This document shows, piece after piece, positions 1 through 7,151 of a stretch of DNA of 11,934 bases. How positions within the stretch are numbered: position 1 is the stretch's first letter; each line of letters begins with the position of its first letter. Below the pieces are notes generated by a model. It had not been told where the DNA came from. It made no database searches and saw nothing but the letters and a program-made list of their open reading frames with translations. The position numbers and the translations under genes were made by a program. Source of the DNA: an uncultured Ruminococcus sp. (lineage in GTDB: Bacteria > Bacillota > Clostridia > Oscillospirales > Acutalibacteraceae); assembly GCA_902773165.1 (NCBI GenBank), contig CACYDO010000317.1, positions 1 through 11,934 on the forward strand. The letters are read 5' to 3'.

Positions 1-62
1 ATCTCCTTATCGGAATTTGTCAATGTCCCGTCAACATCGAGTGCAATTATCTCATAATCCAT
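1..62 (-). CDS. HAD-superfamily (Cof-like) phosphatase, N-terminal fragment
   Basis: Only the first 20 codons are inside the window; the gene runs off the left end. The ATG is at 60-62 and the peptide starts MDYEIIALDVDGTLTNSDKE. The LDVDGTL segment (residues 8-14) is HAD motif I, DxDGT. Its first Asp is the phosphoryl-accepting nucleophile and its second the general acid, and a motif this close to the N-terminus followed by a short polar stretch is typical of Cof-type HAD-IIB sugar- or nucleotide-phosphate phosphatases. A GGAGG lies 8 bases upstream of the ATG, in the 13-base gap after the aminotransferase stop, so the gene is co-transcribed with it. The substrate cannot be inferred. Other HAD classes share motif I, so the IIB assignment is tentative. 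Confidence 0.75.
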   Translation of the reverse strand, partial: MDYEIIALDVDGTLTNSDKE

Positions 63-75
63 GAAAAAACCTCCA

Positions 76-1284
76 TTAAACCATTTCGCCGTATACCTTT
101 TTAAAGCATTCGATAACGTAATCGACCTGTTCTTCGGTCATCAGAGAATAAGACGGAAGCGTTACCTCTCCCTTGAACATTTCGTATGCATTGGGATAAT
201 CGGCGATATCAAAGCCAAGCTGCTTATACGCTGTATGCATCGGCAGCGGCTTATAATGAACGTTTGTGGAAACTCCAAGCTCAAGCATTCTGTCCATAAA
301 CTCGTTGCGGAACTCTTCGCTCTTTTCCCTGAAGTTTACCATATAAAGATGGCAGCTTGAACCTGCGGGGGAGAAATGATCGAGAACAGCTACTCCCGGA
401 ATATCCCTCAGCGCTTCGTCATAGCGCTTAAAGATACTGCGGCGGCGGCTCATGATCTGATCGGCTCTGTCAAGCTGAGCAAGACCGACTGACGCAAGAA
501 TATCTGTCATATTATGCTTGTAGCCGAGGAATTGGATATCATATTCCCAGAATGGCTTTTCGCTGTCGGGCTTGAAGCCTCTGTCCTGACCGTGGCAGGC
601 AAGCAGAGAAAGCTGCTTTTTCATAGCCGCGCTGTCTTGCCCGGGAATACTTCTCCACGTAAGCGCGCCGCCTTCGGCAGTTGTAAAATTCTTGACCGCG
701 TGGAACGAGAAGCTAGTAAAATCTCCCAGCTCGCCGGAGCGCTTTCCGTCTGCCCTCTGAGCAAGGAGCGAATGAGCGCCGTCCGCCGTTACGGCAATTC
801 TGCCGATAGAAGCCTGAATATCGTTATTCGGCTTAAACATAGATTTTTTAGATTCTACGATCTCATGGATCTTGTCGTAATCGCAGAGAACGCCTCCGAG
901 ATCAACGGGAACTACCGCCTTTGTCCGCGGAGTTATCGCTTTTTCCAAAGCGTCGTATGAAATATGGTAGGAATCCTTCTCGATATCCACCAGAACAAGC
1001 TTTGCCCCGACATGATCCACAACGCTGGCAGAAGCAGAGTAAGTGTAGGCAGGCGCGATCACCTCGTCGCCCTCGCCTATTCCCAGCAGACGAAGCGCCA
1101 TTTCATGGCACGCCGTAGCGGAATTCATGCAGACCGAATGTAATGTATGGCATATTGAAGCGATCCTCTGAGAAAGCTCCTCTGTTTTGGGACCGGTAGT
1201 TATCCAAGAGCTTTTCATGGTATCTGTAACTGCGTCGATCTCTGCCTGTCCTATGTCGGGTGGTGAAAACGGAATCTTCATCAT
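76..1284 (-). CDS. DegT/DnrJ/EryC1/StrS (ArnB-like) PLP-dependent aminotransferase
   Basis: A protein of 402 residues from the chosen ATG, the usual length for sugar-nucleotide aminotransferases, which transfer an amino group (generally from glutamate) to a keto-sugar nucleotide for cell-surface glycans. Visible features are the SATA turn at about 55-58 (PLP phosphate binding), ADGAHS at about 167-172 with Asp168 placed to contact the pyridine nitrogen, and SFHAVKNFTTAEGG at about 193-206 with Lys198 as the expected Schiff-base lysine. The C-terminal HYKPLPMH motif is also family-typical. About 20 residues (near 145-162) lie between the GVLCDYD segment and the Asp strand. An upstream in-frame GTG at 1291-1293 exists, but the Shine-Dalgarno sequence fits the ATG at 1282-1284. 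The stop is 13 bases before the HAD gene and the start follows recN, so all three are probably one transcript. The sugar substrate is unknown; a role in cell-surface polysaccharide or glycan modification is inference. Confidence 0.9.
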   Translation of the reverse strand: MMKIPFSPPDIGQAEIDAVTDTMKSSWITTGPKTEELSQRIASICHTLHSVCMNSATACHEMALRLLGIGEGDEVIAPAYTYSASASVVDHVGAKLVLVDIEKDSYHISYDALEKAITPRTKAVVPVDLGGVLCDYDKIHEIVESKKSMFKPNNDIQASIGRIAVTADGAHSLLAQRADGKRSGELGDFTSFSFHAVKNFTTAEGGALTWRSIPGQDSAAMKKQLSLLACHGQDRGFKPDSEKPFWEYDIQFLGYKHNMTDILASVGLAQLDRADQIMSRRRSIFKRYDEALRDIPGVAVLDHFSPAGSSCHLYMVNFREKSEEFRNEFMDRMLELGVSTNVHYKPLPMHTAYKQLGFDIADYPNAYEMFKGEVTLPSYSLMTEEQVDYVIECFKKVYGEMV

Positions 1285-1292
1285 ATGATCCA

Positions 1293-1298
1293 CTTCCT
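1293..1298 (-). promoter_or_regulatory. Ribosome binding site fixing the aminotransferase start
   Basis: AGGAAG on the minus strand ends 8 bases before the ATG at 1282-1284, a normal spacing. It abuts and partly overlaps the alternative GTG at 1291-1293, which would leave no spacing. A second in-frame ATG follows at 1279-1281 and could also be used. Confidence 0.6.
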
Positions 1299-2957
1299 TT
1301 ACTTAGAATTCAGCATTTCCTCGGCATGCCGCAAAGAAAGCTCCGAGGGACTGCTGCCGTCAATTATCCTTGACAGCTCGTATTTTCTCTCCTCAAAATC
1401 GAGGCGTTTTACACTCGTAAATGTTCTTCCGGACGAAACATTCTTGCTGATAAACAGATGAATGTCCGCCAGAGCTGCTATCTGAGCCTGGTGCGTTATG
1501 CAGATAACCTGGTGCGTTTTTGAAAGCTGCTGGAGCTTTCTGCCTACCTTCGAAGCGGCAGAACCGCTGATACCTGTATCGACCTCGTCGAAGATGAGCG
1601 TATCTATCTCGTCCTTCTCGGCGATTATCGTTTTTACCGCAAGCATCATACGCGAAAGCTCGCCTCCCGAGGCTATCTTCGAGATCGGGCGCGGCTCTTC
1701 ACCGGGATTTGCGGAAATGAGCAGCTCTATCGTATCGCAGCCGTTTTCCGTAAAAGCGCCGACTGTAATATCCGGCGTCATAACAACGTTCGGCATATCG
1801 AGGTAGTGCATTTCCTCCATAACAGCGCGTGAAAAATCCTCGGCGGCCTTAGCCCTTGCCTTTGAAAGCGCTTCGGACGATTTTTTCAGTACCTGCTCAG
1901 CCTTGCGGAAATCCTCCTCCAGCTTTTCCTTGTTTATGTCATACGCGATAAGCTCTTCAAGCTCATGGCGCGCGTTTTCGCAGAATTCAAGTATTTCCTC
2001 TATCGTAGAGCCGTATTTGCGCGAAAGAGTTCTTATTAAATCGTAGCGCTCCTCGACCTGCTCGATCTCCTCGGGATCAAAATCAAGATCGTCGTAAATA
2101 TTGCGCAGCTCGTAATGACAGTCGTTTATCTCCTCATAAGCAGACTGTATACGCTCGGAAACGCCTTCAAGATCCGGGTGAAGCTCAGAAAGCTCCGAAA
2201 GCTCGTCTGCAACAGACGAAAGCTGTGAAAGCAGCCCCTCCGCCTCGCTGCCCGTAAGAGCTTCGTAGGAACGCGCAAGACCGCTGCGGATACGTTCGCC
2301 GTTGTTGAGGACCTTCCGCCTGGCTTCAATCTGTTCAAGCTCGCCCGGTTCAAGCTCCGCGTCGTCGATCTCCTCTATCTGATATTTTAAAAGATCAATT
2401 TTTCTTTCTCTGTCACGGATATCATCCGTCATAGAGCCCAGCTTCTTTTTAAGATCGGCGTACACGAGATACTTTTGCTTATAATCCGATATCAGCTCCG
2501 GGTAATCGCCTACTGCGTCGATATACCCGATATGACTGTCGGCAGTCATGAAATCATAGCCCTCGTGCTGACCGTAAATATTGATAAGATGAAAGCTGAC
2601 CTCTCTGAGCGTAGAAAGCGGCGCGGGGCGTCCGTTTATCTTACACGTATTTTTCCCGGCAGCAGTCATTGTCCGCTGCAAAATATAGTCGCCGTCCTCC
2701 GATTCGTAGCCAAGCTCTGAGAGCGTTTTCTCAGCCGCTTCGGAAACATCGGAAAAGGTCGCGCTCACGAAAGCCTGCTTCGCTCCTGTGCGGATAAGAT
2801 CGCGCGACATGCGCTGACCCATGATAGCGTTTATAGAGTCTATAATTATAGATTTACCTGCTCCCGTTTCACCGGTGAGGATATTGAACGCTTCGTCCAG
2901 GTCTATTATCGCCTTTTCGATGACCGCGACATTTTCTATATATATGTTAGTCAGCAT
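1299..2957 (-). CDS. recN: DNA repair protein RecN (SMC-like ATPase)
   Basis: A 552-residue SMC-family ATPase, close to the usual RecN length. RecN acts early at DNA double-strand breaks, gathering ends for RecA-dependent repair. Walker A is GETGAGKS at residues 29-36, followed by NIYGQHE at about 126-132. A long charged coiled-coil region spans roughly 160-375, including a short ELSELSEL repeat at 252-259. The ABC signature ASGGELS is at 429-435, Walker B with its catalytic Glu (LIFDEVDTG) at about 454-462, and the CITHQAQIA switch-His segment at about 486-494. The ATG at 2955-2957 has AAGGTG five bases upstream. In Bacillus and Clostridia recN also follows argR/ahrC. I see no obvious clostridial or Bacillus LexA box in the 111 bases upstream, so expression is most simply by read-through from the operon. 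Confidence 0.98.
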   Translation of the reverse strand: MLTNIYIENVAVIEKAIIDLDEAFNILTGETGAGKSIIIDSINAIMGQRMSRDLIRTGAKQAFVSATFSDVSEAAEKTLSELGYESEDGDYILQRTMTAAGKNTCKINGRPAPLSTLREVSFHLINIYGQHEGYDFMTADSHIGYIDAVGDYPELISDYKQKYLVYADLKKKLGSMTDDIRDRERKIDLLKYQIEEIDDAELEPGELEQIEARRKVLNNGERIRSGLARSYEALTGSEAEGLLSQLSSVADELSELSELHPDLEGVSERIQSAYEEINDCHYELRNIYDDLDFDPEEIEQVEERYDLIRTLSRKYGSTIEEILEFCENARHELEELIAYDINKEKLEEDFRKAEQVLKKSSEALSKARAKAAEDFSRAVMEEMHYLDMPNVVMTPDITVGAFTENGCDTIELLISANPGEEPRPISKIASGGELSRMMLAVKTIIAEKDEIDTLIFDEVDTGISGSAASKVGRKLQQLSKTHQVICITHQAQIAALADIHLFISKNVSSGRTFTSVKRLDFEERKYELSRIIDGSSPSELSLRHAEEMLNSK

Positions 2958-2961
2958 TTTT

Positions 2962-3069
2962 TCACCTTACTTCAGATACCATGCAGATCATCTCCTGCAC
3001 AGTGGTGCGTATATATGATCCTGCAAAATAGCTTTCGCGGATAACGCGTCCGCCATTGTCAGCGTCCAT
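2962..3069 (-). CDS. Unrecognised 35-residue small ORF between argR and recN
   Basis: A complete ORF of 35 codons fills nearly the whole gap between argR and recN. Its ATG (3067-3069) overlaps the argR stop as TAATG, the arrangement expected for translational coupling, and AAGGT lies about 6 bases upstream inside the argR tail. Its TGA (2962-2964) is 4 bases before the recN ATG, and the recN ribosome binding site overlaps its last codons. The peptide begins MDADNGGRVIRESYF and ends MICMVSEVR. It is mixed polar/hydrophobic with one Cys, no signal peptide and no clear membrane segment. About half of its codons end in G or C, as in the neighbours and unlike the AT-rich true spacers here. I do not recognise a family. 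It could be a real coupled micropeptide, a decaying gene remnant, or chance in a short spacer. It is in a different frame from recN and is not a recN extension. Confidence 0.45.
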   Translation of the reverse strand: MDADNGGRVIRESYFAGSYIRTTVQEMICMVSEVR

Positions 3070-3521
3070 TAATTTACCTTCATTCTTTTAAAGCTTGCCG
3101 CAGCCGAGGCAGCAGCCTCCTGAGTCCGCGCGGCTAGAAAAATAGTATCGTCGCCGGCGATCGAGCCGACTATACCGTCGCAGTGAGCCGCGTCGATCGC
3201 AGCACAGAGCGCCTGTGCCATTCCTGCTTCTGTTTTTATTATAACAAGATTTTCTGCAAAGTCAATATCCGCAGCAGATGTTATAAGCAAAGAACGCATT
3301 CTTTTTGCCGCGTCGGAATCATTTCCGTTAGGCGCTGCGTAGCAGTATCTGCCCGATTTAGACATCGTTTTAACGAGCTGAAGCTCCTTTATATCCCGCG
3401 AAACGGTGGCCTGAGTTACCTTATATCCGCTTTTTTGCAGCTCTTCGATCAGTTCGTCCTGTGTACTCAGTTCTTTCAATCGGATCAGTCGGATCAATTC
3501 CTGCTGCCTGCCTCGTTTCAT
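3069..3521 (-). CDS. argR: Arginine repressor ArgR/AhrC
   Basis: A 150-residue protein, the standard length for the hexameric arginine-sensing regulator that represses biosynthesis and, in many Firmicutes, activates catabolism. The N-terminal winged helix-turn-helix (about 1-65) contains STQDELIEELQKSGYKVTQA and then TVSRDIKELQLVK, the hallmark recognition helix. The C-terminal domain (about 78-150) carries GSIAGDDT at 119-126, the arginine-binding and trimerisation segment with the two Asp residues. The ATG at 3519-3521 is one base after the nadK stop, with an AAAGGA site inside the end of nadK. No arginine genes lie in the window, so its targets must be elsewhere. Sitting next to recN is the conserved Bacillus/Clostridia arrangement. 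Confidence 0.96.
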   Translation of the reverse strand: MKRGRQQELIRLIRLKELSTQDELIEELQKSGYKVTQATVSRDIKELQLVKTMSKSGRYCYAAPNGNDSDAAKRMRSLLITSAADIDFAENLVIIKTEAGMAQALCAAIDAAHCDGIVGSIAGDDTIFLAARTQEAAASAAASFKRMKVN

Positions 3522-3522
3522 C

Positions 3523-4380
3523 TCAGCCCATCCTTTCGTTTAGCTTATCATTTAATATTCTGTAAAAATTCTTATTACCGAGCTTGATGAATTTAGCGCT
3601 GATATCAGCCTTCCGCACGGTTATGCTGTCGTTATTTCCGATCTGCTCATTTTGGCGTCCGTCGATAGACGCGCACAGATCGCCGCGGCTCTCTGCGCCC
3701 TTCGTTATCGTGACCTCGGAGTCGTCCGAAAAAAGCACGGAGCGCGAGAAAAGCGAATGAGGACAGATCGGCGTAAGCAAAATGCATTTCATATGCGGCT
3801 CTATCACAGGACCGCCTGCCGAAAGCGAATATGCAGTTGAGCCTGTCGGCGTTGCAATGATAACGCCGTCCGCCCGATAAGACGTGATAAATTCGCCGTT
3901 GAGCCGAACGTCAAGGTCGATCATACGTGAGACAGCGCCGTTTGTTACGGTCATATCGTTGAGCGCATACGCCTTATGAATGCTGCCGTTTTTATTCAGC
4001 TCTATCTCCAGCATCATGCGCTCGTCTACGGTGTAGCTGCCGTCCAGAAGCCTTCTTAATTCGTGCATTTCGGACGGTTCAAGACCTGCAACGAAGCCGA
4101 CTCTGCCGCAGTTGACTCCCAACACCGGTTTGCCCAGAACAGCAGCGTCCTTCGCGGTATGGATTATCGTTCCGTCGCCGCCGAGAGAAACCGCGAGATC
4201 AGCCTGTTCGACAGCACAGAAATCATTCTCTACATATTCGACGCGATCTCCGGCGACAGTATAACGAAAGCGCTGCGGAACGGTAAATGTGCAGCCGCAG
4301 CCGGACAAATAACGGATTATACCGCAGGCGTATTCTTCCGCAAGCCTTTTTCCCGAATACGGGATTATCGCGATCTTCAT
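3523..4380 (-). CDS. nadK: NAD kinase
   Basis: A 285-residue cytoplasmic ATP (or polyphosphate)-NAD kinase making NADP+ from NAD+. The motifs are complete: GGDGT at 67-71 with the catalytic Asp69, LNDMTVTNG at about 140-148 where the N-D pair binds the nicotinamide ribose, and the glycine-rich ADGVIIATPTGSTAYSLSAG at about 170-189. The C-terminal SIDGRQ segment (the usual conserved D-G turn) is present near 243-248. The start ATG overlaps the tlyA stop as ATGA, so translation is probably coupled. A nadK gene between tlyA and argR is a common clostridial insertion relative to Bacillus subtilis. NADPH made from its product is needed by the MEP pathway begun by dxs, but linkage here is more likely positional than regulatory. 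Confidence 0.97.
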   Translation of the reverse strand: MKIAIIPYSGKRLAEEYACGIIRYLSGCGCTFTVPQRFRYTVAGDRVEYVENDFCAVEQADLAVSLGGDGTIIHTAKDAAVLGKPVLGVNCGRVGFVAGLEPSEMHELRRLLDGSYTVDERMMLEIELNKNGSIHKAYALNDMTVTNGAVSRMIDLDVRLNGEFITSYRADGVIIATPTGSTAYSLSAGGPVIEPHMKCILLTPICPHSLFSRSVLFSDDSEVTITKGAESRGDLCASIDGRQNEQIGNNDSITVRKADISAKFIKLGNKNFYRILNDKLNERMG

Positions 4381-5201
4381 GGCTGTTTCCTTCCGCCGTC
4401 AAGCTTTTCGTGCGAAAGCGCAGTGATTTCTTCGGGCGATTTAATATCGGCGACAACAGGCTCGTCGCTTTTTTTGAGATAAAGAAGATATTCAATATTG
4501 CCCTCCGGACCCTTTACAGGGGAAAAATCCAGCCCCAAAACGGAAAAGCCCTCGGAGACGGCAAACGATACTATCTCCTTGATAACAGCGCAGTGTATCT
4601 TCGGGTCGCGCACAACGCCGTTTTTTCCGACATTCTCGCGTCCTGCTTCAAACTGCGGCTTGATAAGGCACACAGCTGTTCCGTTATCCTTTAAGAAACG
4701 GCGCGCAACCGGTAATATCAGCTTTAACGAAATAAACGAAACGTCAACGCTGAAAAAATCGACAGGTTCGGTGATCTGCTCCTCTGTAACGTAGCGGAAA
4801 TTTGTGCGCTCTAAATTGACCACACGTTCGTCCTGGCGCAGCTTCCATGCAAGCTGACCGTAGCCAACGTCAACGGAAAACACCTTTTTAGCGCCGTTTT
4901 GCAGCATACAGTCGGTGAATCCGCCGTGTGAAGCGCCGATATCCATCGTTACAGCACCGCACAGGTCAATATTAAAAACATCGACCGCCTTTTCAAGCTT
5001 CAAGCCGCCGCGGCTTACGTATTTAAGCGTATTGCCGCGAACCTCTATCGGAGTATCCTCGGGGTAAGATGTCCCGGCTTTATCTGCTTTTTGGTTGTTT
5101 GCATAAACTATCCCCGACATTATGATCGCTTTAGCCTTCTCGCGGCTTTCAGCAAGACCTCTTTCAAACAAAAGAACGTCAAGTCTTTTTCGTACAGGCA
5201 A
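4377..5201 (-). CDS. tlyA: TlyA-family 16S/23S rRNA 2'-O-ribose cytidine methyltransferase
   Basis: A 274-residue protein with an N-terminal S4 RNA-binding domain (about 4-64, starting RKRLDVLLFERGLAESREKA) and a FtsJ/RrmJ-type methyltransferase domain. The SAM-binding glycine loop is MDIGASHGGFTD at 86-97, followed by DVGYGQLAWKLRQD at 111-124 and the KPQFE motif at 181-185. Characterised TlyA proteins methylate cytidines in 16S and 23S rRNA; the old 'hemolysin' label is misleading. The residue after GAS is His, where the members I know have Thr. The start is TTG (5199-5201), justified by GAGGTGAT just upstream and by the first in-frame ATG being at codon 28, inside the S4 domain. It overlaps nadK by 4 bases. 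Bacillus yqxC is the counterpart at the same position. Confidence 0.93.
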   Translation of the reverse strand: MPVRKRLDVLLFERGLAESREKAKAIIMSGIVYANNQKADKAGTSYPEDTPIEVRGNTLKYVSRGGLKLEKAVDVFNIDLCGAVTMDIGASHGGFTDCMLQNGAKKVFSVDVGYGQLAWKLRQDERVVNLERTNFRYVTEEQITEPVDFFSVDVSFISLKLILPVARRFLKDNGTAVCLIKPQFEAGRENVGKNGVVRDPKIHCAVIKEIVSFAVSEGFSVLGLDFSPVKGPEGNIEYLLYLKKSDEPVVADIKSPEEITALSHEKLDGGRKQP

Positions 5202-5204
5202 AAA

Positions 5205-5212
5205 ATCACCTC
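5205..5212 (-). promoter_or_regulatory. Near-consensus ribosome binding site for the TTG start of tlyA
   Basis: GAGGTGAT on the minus strand matches the anti-Shine-Dalgarno complement and lies 3 bases (7 counting from GAGG) before the TTG at 5199-5201. It supports a non-ATG start. Confidence 0.65.
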
Positions 5213-5220
5213 GTTATCAA

Positions 5221-5252
5221 GGCTGATAAAAACGATCATCGTTTTCGCAGCC
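5221..5252 (-). other. Interrupted inverted repeat (RNA hairpin) between dxs and tlyA
   Basis: The outer arms GGCTG (5221-5225) and CAGCC (5248-5252) enclose the inner arms AAAACGA (5229-5235) and TCGTTTT (5239-5245), with a TCA loop and small 3/2-base bulges. It begins 5 bases after the dxs stop. On the minus strand it is not directly followed by a T-run (the next one, TTTTTT, is part of the tlyA start region), so it is a poor intrinsic terminator. It may instead be a pause, processing or mRNA-stability element. I tested the pairing only by eye. Confidence 0.4.
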
Positions 5253-5257
5253 GAAAA

Positions 5258-7114
5258 TCAATTCCATAAAATTTTATTTACCATTCCCGTGCAGTCAAGC
5301 CCGAGATCTTCAAGAGCCTCGGAAACGGTTGACTGCGGAACAAATTTATCTTTAATGCCCGTAAATTCATACGAACCGTTAAATCCATAATCACGAAGAC
5401 GCATATAAAATGTTTCTCCGATGCCGCCCTGTTCCATGCCCTCTTCGAAAAAATACACCTTATCAAACTTAGAAGCAGCTTCAACAGCGTCTTCGGGTAT
5501 CGGGCGAATCTTGTCAAGCTTTATGATCGTAATGTCAGTACCCTTTTCGTGGAGTATTTCCTTAGCCTGAGCGGCGTAGGCGAACAATCTGCCATACGTC
5601 ACCAACGCGGCGGCTTTTCCGCTGCCATAGACAGTACATGCGCCGCCGGGAGTATAATCCTCCGGGCGGTACGGCTCTGCGCCGCGCGGATACCGCACTG
5701 CCGCAACGCCTTTTTCCTCGTAGACAGCTTTATTCAGATCTGACCTCAGCTCGTCAAAGTAACACGGCGAATAAACAGCTGCCCCGGGTATCGAATTAAG
5801 CATAGCTGCGTCGAAAACGCCCTGATGAGTTTCGCCGTCCTCTCCGACAATGCCGGCTCTGTCAACGGCAAGAACGATATGCAGCTTCTGCGCCGCAGCA
5901 TCGTGAACGATCTGATCGTAGCTGCGCTGCAAAAATGAGGAATACACGGCAAAGACCGGTATTATCCCCTGTGCAGCCATGCCCGAAGCAAACGTTACGG
6001 CATGCTCTTCGGCAATACCTACATCGAAAAATCTGTCTTTATATTTCTTTGAAAACTGGCTCAGCCCGGTTCCCGATTTCATCGCCGCCGTAATAACGCA
6101 GATATTACTGTCATTCCCGGCAAGTCTGCACATAGTTTTCCCGAAAACATAGGAATAGCCCTTTTTCGAGGAGAGCGGCTCTCCGGTGTGAATGTCGAAC
6201 TGACCTACTCCGTGGTACGATTTCGGGTCATTTTCAGCGTAGCTGTACCCCTTGCCCTTCGTCGTAATGACATGGATAAGGACGCCCTGCGTTACATTTT
6301 TAGAAGCGTTAAACGCGTGGATAAGCTTATGAATATCGTGTCCGTCAACAGGACCGTAATAAACGAAGCCGAGATCCTCAAATATCGTATTGCGGTAAAC
6401 CGAGGTACGCAGCTTTGACTTCGATTTAAGCAAAAGCTTTCTTATCGGATTGCCGATGACCGGCGTATGAAGAAGGATCTTCTCGACGATCTTTTTCGTC
6501 TTGATATAGCCCGGGCGTATTCTGATCTGCGTCAGATATTTTGCCATCGAGCCGACGTTGCGCGAAATAGACATCTTATTGTCGTTGAGAATTATTGTAA
6601 AATTCTTCGGACTTCTGCCTGCGTTATTCAGCCCCTCGTAAGCAAGACCGCCTGTGAGCGCACCGTCTCCGATTACGGCGATCGTGCGCGAATTATCGCC
6701 CAGGAGCGATTTTGCTCTTGCAATGCCGTAAGCCGCGGAGATCGACGTGCTGCTGTGACCCACGTTAAAGGCGTCATATTTGCTCTCCGAGCGTTTCGGA
6801 AAGCCCGACAGACCGTCCTTCTTGCGTATCGTAGACATTTTATCGCGTCTGCCCGTAAGAATTTTATGTGTATAAGCCTGATGACCCACGTCCCAGACTA
6901 AAGAATCCTTCGGTAGATCATAAACGTAGTGCAGTGCAACTGTCAGCTCTACCGTTCCGAGATTAGGCGAAAGATGACCGCCGTTTTTAGAGACGGTCTT
7001 TATAAGCATATCTCTGATCTCTCCGCACAAAACAGACAGCTCATCGACTGAAAGCTTTTTCAGATCTGCGGGAGAATCAATATTATTCAAGTATTTATAG
7101 GAAGATTTTTTCAA
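5258..7114 (-). CDS. dxs: 1-deoxy-D-xylulose-5-phosphate synthase
   Basis: A 618-residue, thiamine-diphosphate-dependent cytoplasmic enzyme condensing pyruvate and glyceraldehyde 3-phosphate, the first and flux-controlling step of the MEP isoprenoid pathway. Family marks include GGHLSPNLG at 45-53, VGHQAYTHKILTGR at 76-89, the TPP/Mg motif beginning GDGALTGG at 149 and ending NDN at 177-179, and GIAEEHAV at 366-373 with the catalytic Glu at about 369 (usually AEQHAV). In the pyrimidine-domain region there is RAGIVGEDGETHQGVFD at about 419-435. The C-terminal transketolase domain is complete. The start is TTG (7112-7114): a strong GGAGG precedes it, the nearer ATG is out of frame and stops after one further codon, and the next in-frame ATG (codon 36) would remove conserved sequence. 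It lies just downstream of ispA, which uses the pathway's products. Confidence 0.98.
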   Translation of the reverse strand: MKKSSYKYLNNIDSPADLKKLSVDELSVLCGEIRDMLIKTVSKNGGHLSPNLGTVELTVALHYVYDLPKDSLVWDVGHQAYTHKILTGRRDKMSTIRKKDGLSGFPKRSESKYDAFNVGHSSTSISAAYGIARAKSLLGDNSRTIAVIGDGALTGGLAYEGLNNAGRSPKNFTIILNDNKMSISRNVGSMAKYLTQIRIRPGYIKTKKIVEKILLHTPVIGNPIRKLLLKSKSKLRTSVYRNTIFEDLGFVYYGPVDGHDIHKLIHAFNASKNVTQGVLIHVITTKGKGYSYAENDPKSYHGVGQFDIHTGEPLSSKKGYSYVFGKTMCRLAGNDSNICVITAAMKSGTGLSQFSKKYKDRFFDVGIAEEHAVTFASGMAAQGIIPVFAVYSSFLQRSYDQIVHDAAAQKLHIVLAVDRAGIVGEDGETHQGVFDAAMLNSIPGAAVYSPCYFDELRSDLNKAVYEEKGVAAVRYPRGAEPYRPEDYTPGGACTVYGSGKAAALVTYGRLFAYAAQAKEILHEKGTDITIIKLDKIRPIPEDAVEAASKFDKVYFFEEGMEQGGIGETFYMRLRDYGFNGSYEFTGIKDKFVPQSTVSEALEDLGLDCTGMVNKILWN

Positions 7115-7123
7115 AGCATTCTC

Positions 7124-7128
7124 CCTCC
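7124..7128 (-). promoter_or_regulatory. Ribosome binding site supporting the TTG start of dxs
   Basis: GGAGG on the minus strand is 9 bases before the TTG at 7112-7114. An ATG in between starts only ATG-CTT-TGA, so it cannot be the start of dxs. Confidence 0.6.
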
Positions 7129-7135
7129 GGGCATT

Positions 7136-7151
7136 GATATAATGATATAAT
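7136..7151. repeat. Two tandem copies of an 8-base AT-rich unit
   Basis: GATATAAT occurs twice in direct succession (7136-7143 and 7144-7151) in the ispA-dxs spacer. It contains TATAAT twice on the plus strand, opposite to gene direction. It may be a replication-slippage duplication, and it overlaps the weak -10 proposed for dxs. Confidence 0.6.

Noticed and set aside
61..960. Plus-strand ORFs of about 100-150 codons opposite the aminotransferase
   Set aside because: The minus-strand aminotransferase carries complete catalytic motifs across this region; the opposite ORFs show no family features.
2181..2205. Short direct repeats in recN
   Set aside because: They encode the ELSELSEL stretch in the coiled coil and are explained by protein sequence.
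2958..3068. LexA (SOS) box upstream of recN
   Set aside because: Looked for a GAAC-N4-GTTC-type palindrome in the argR-recN gap and found none; only a 5-base GCGGA/TCCGC inverted repeat is present.
7138..7151. Two TATAAT boxes on the plus strand as antisense promoters
   Set aside because: No -35 element at suitable spacing and no plus-strand gene to serve; recorded only as a small tandem repeat.
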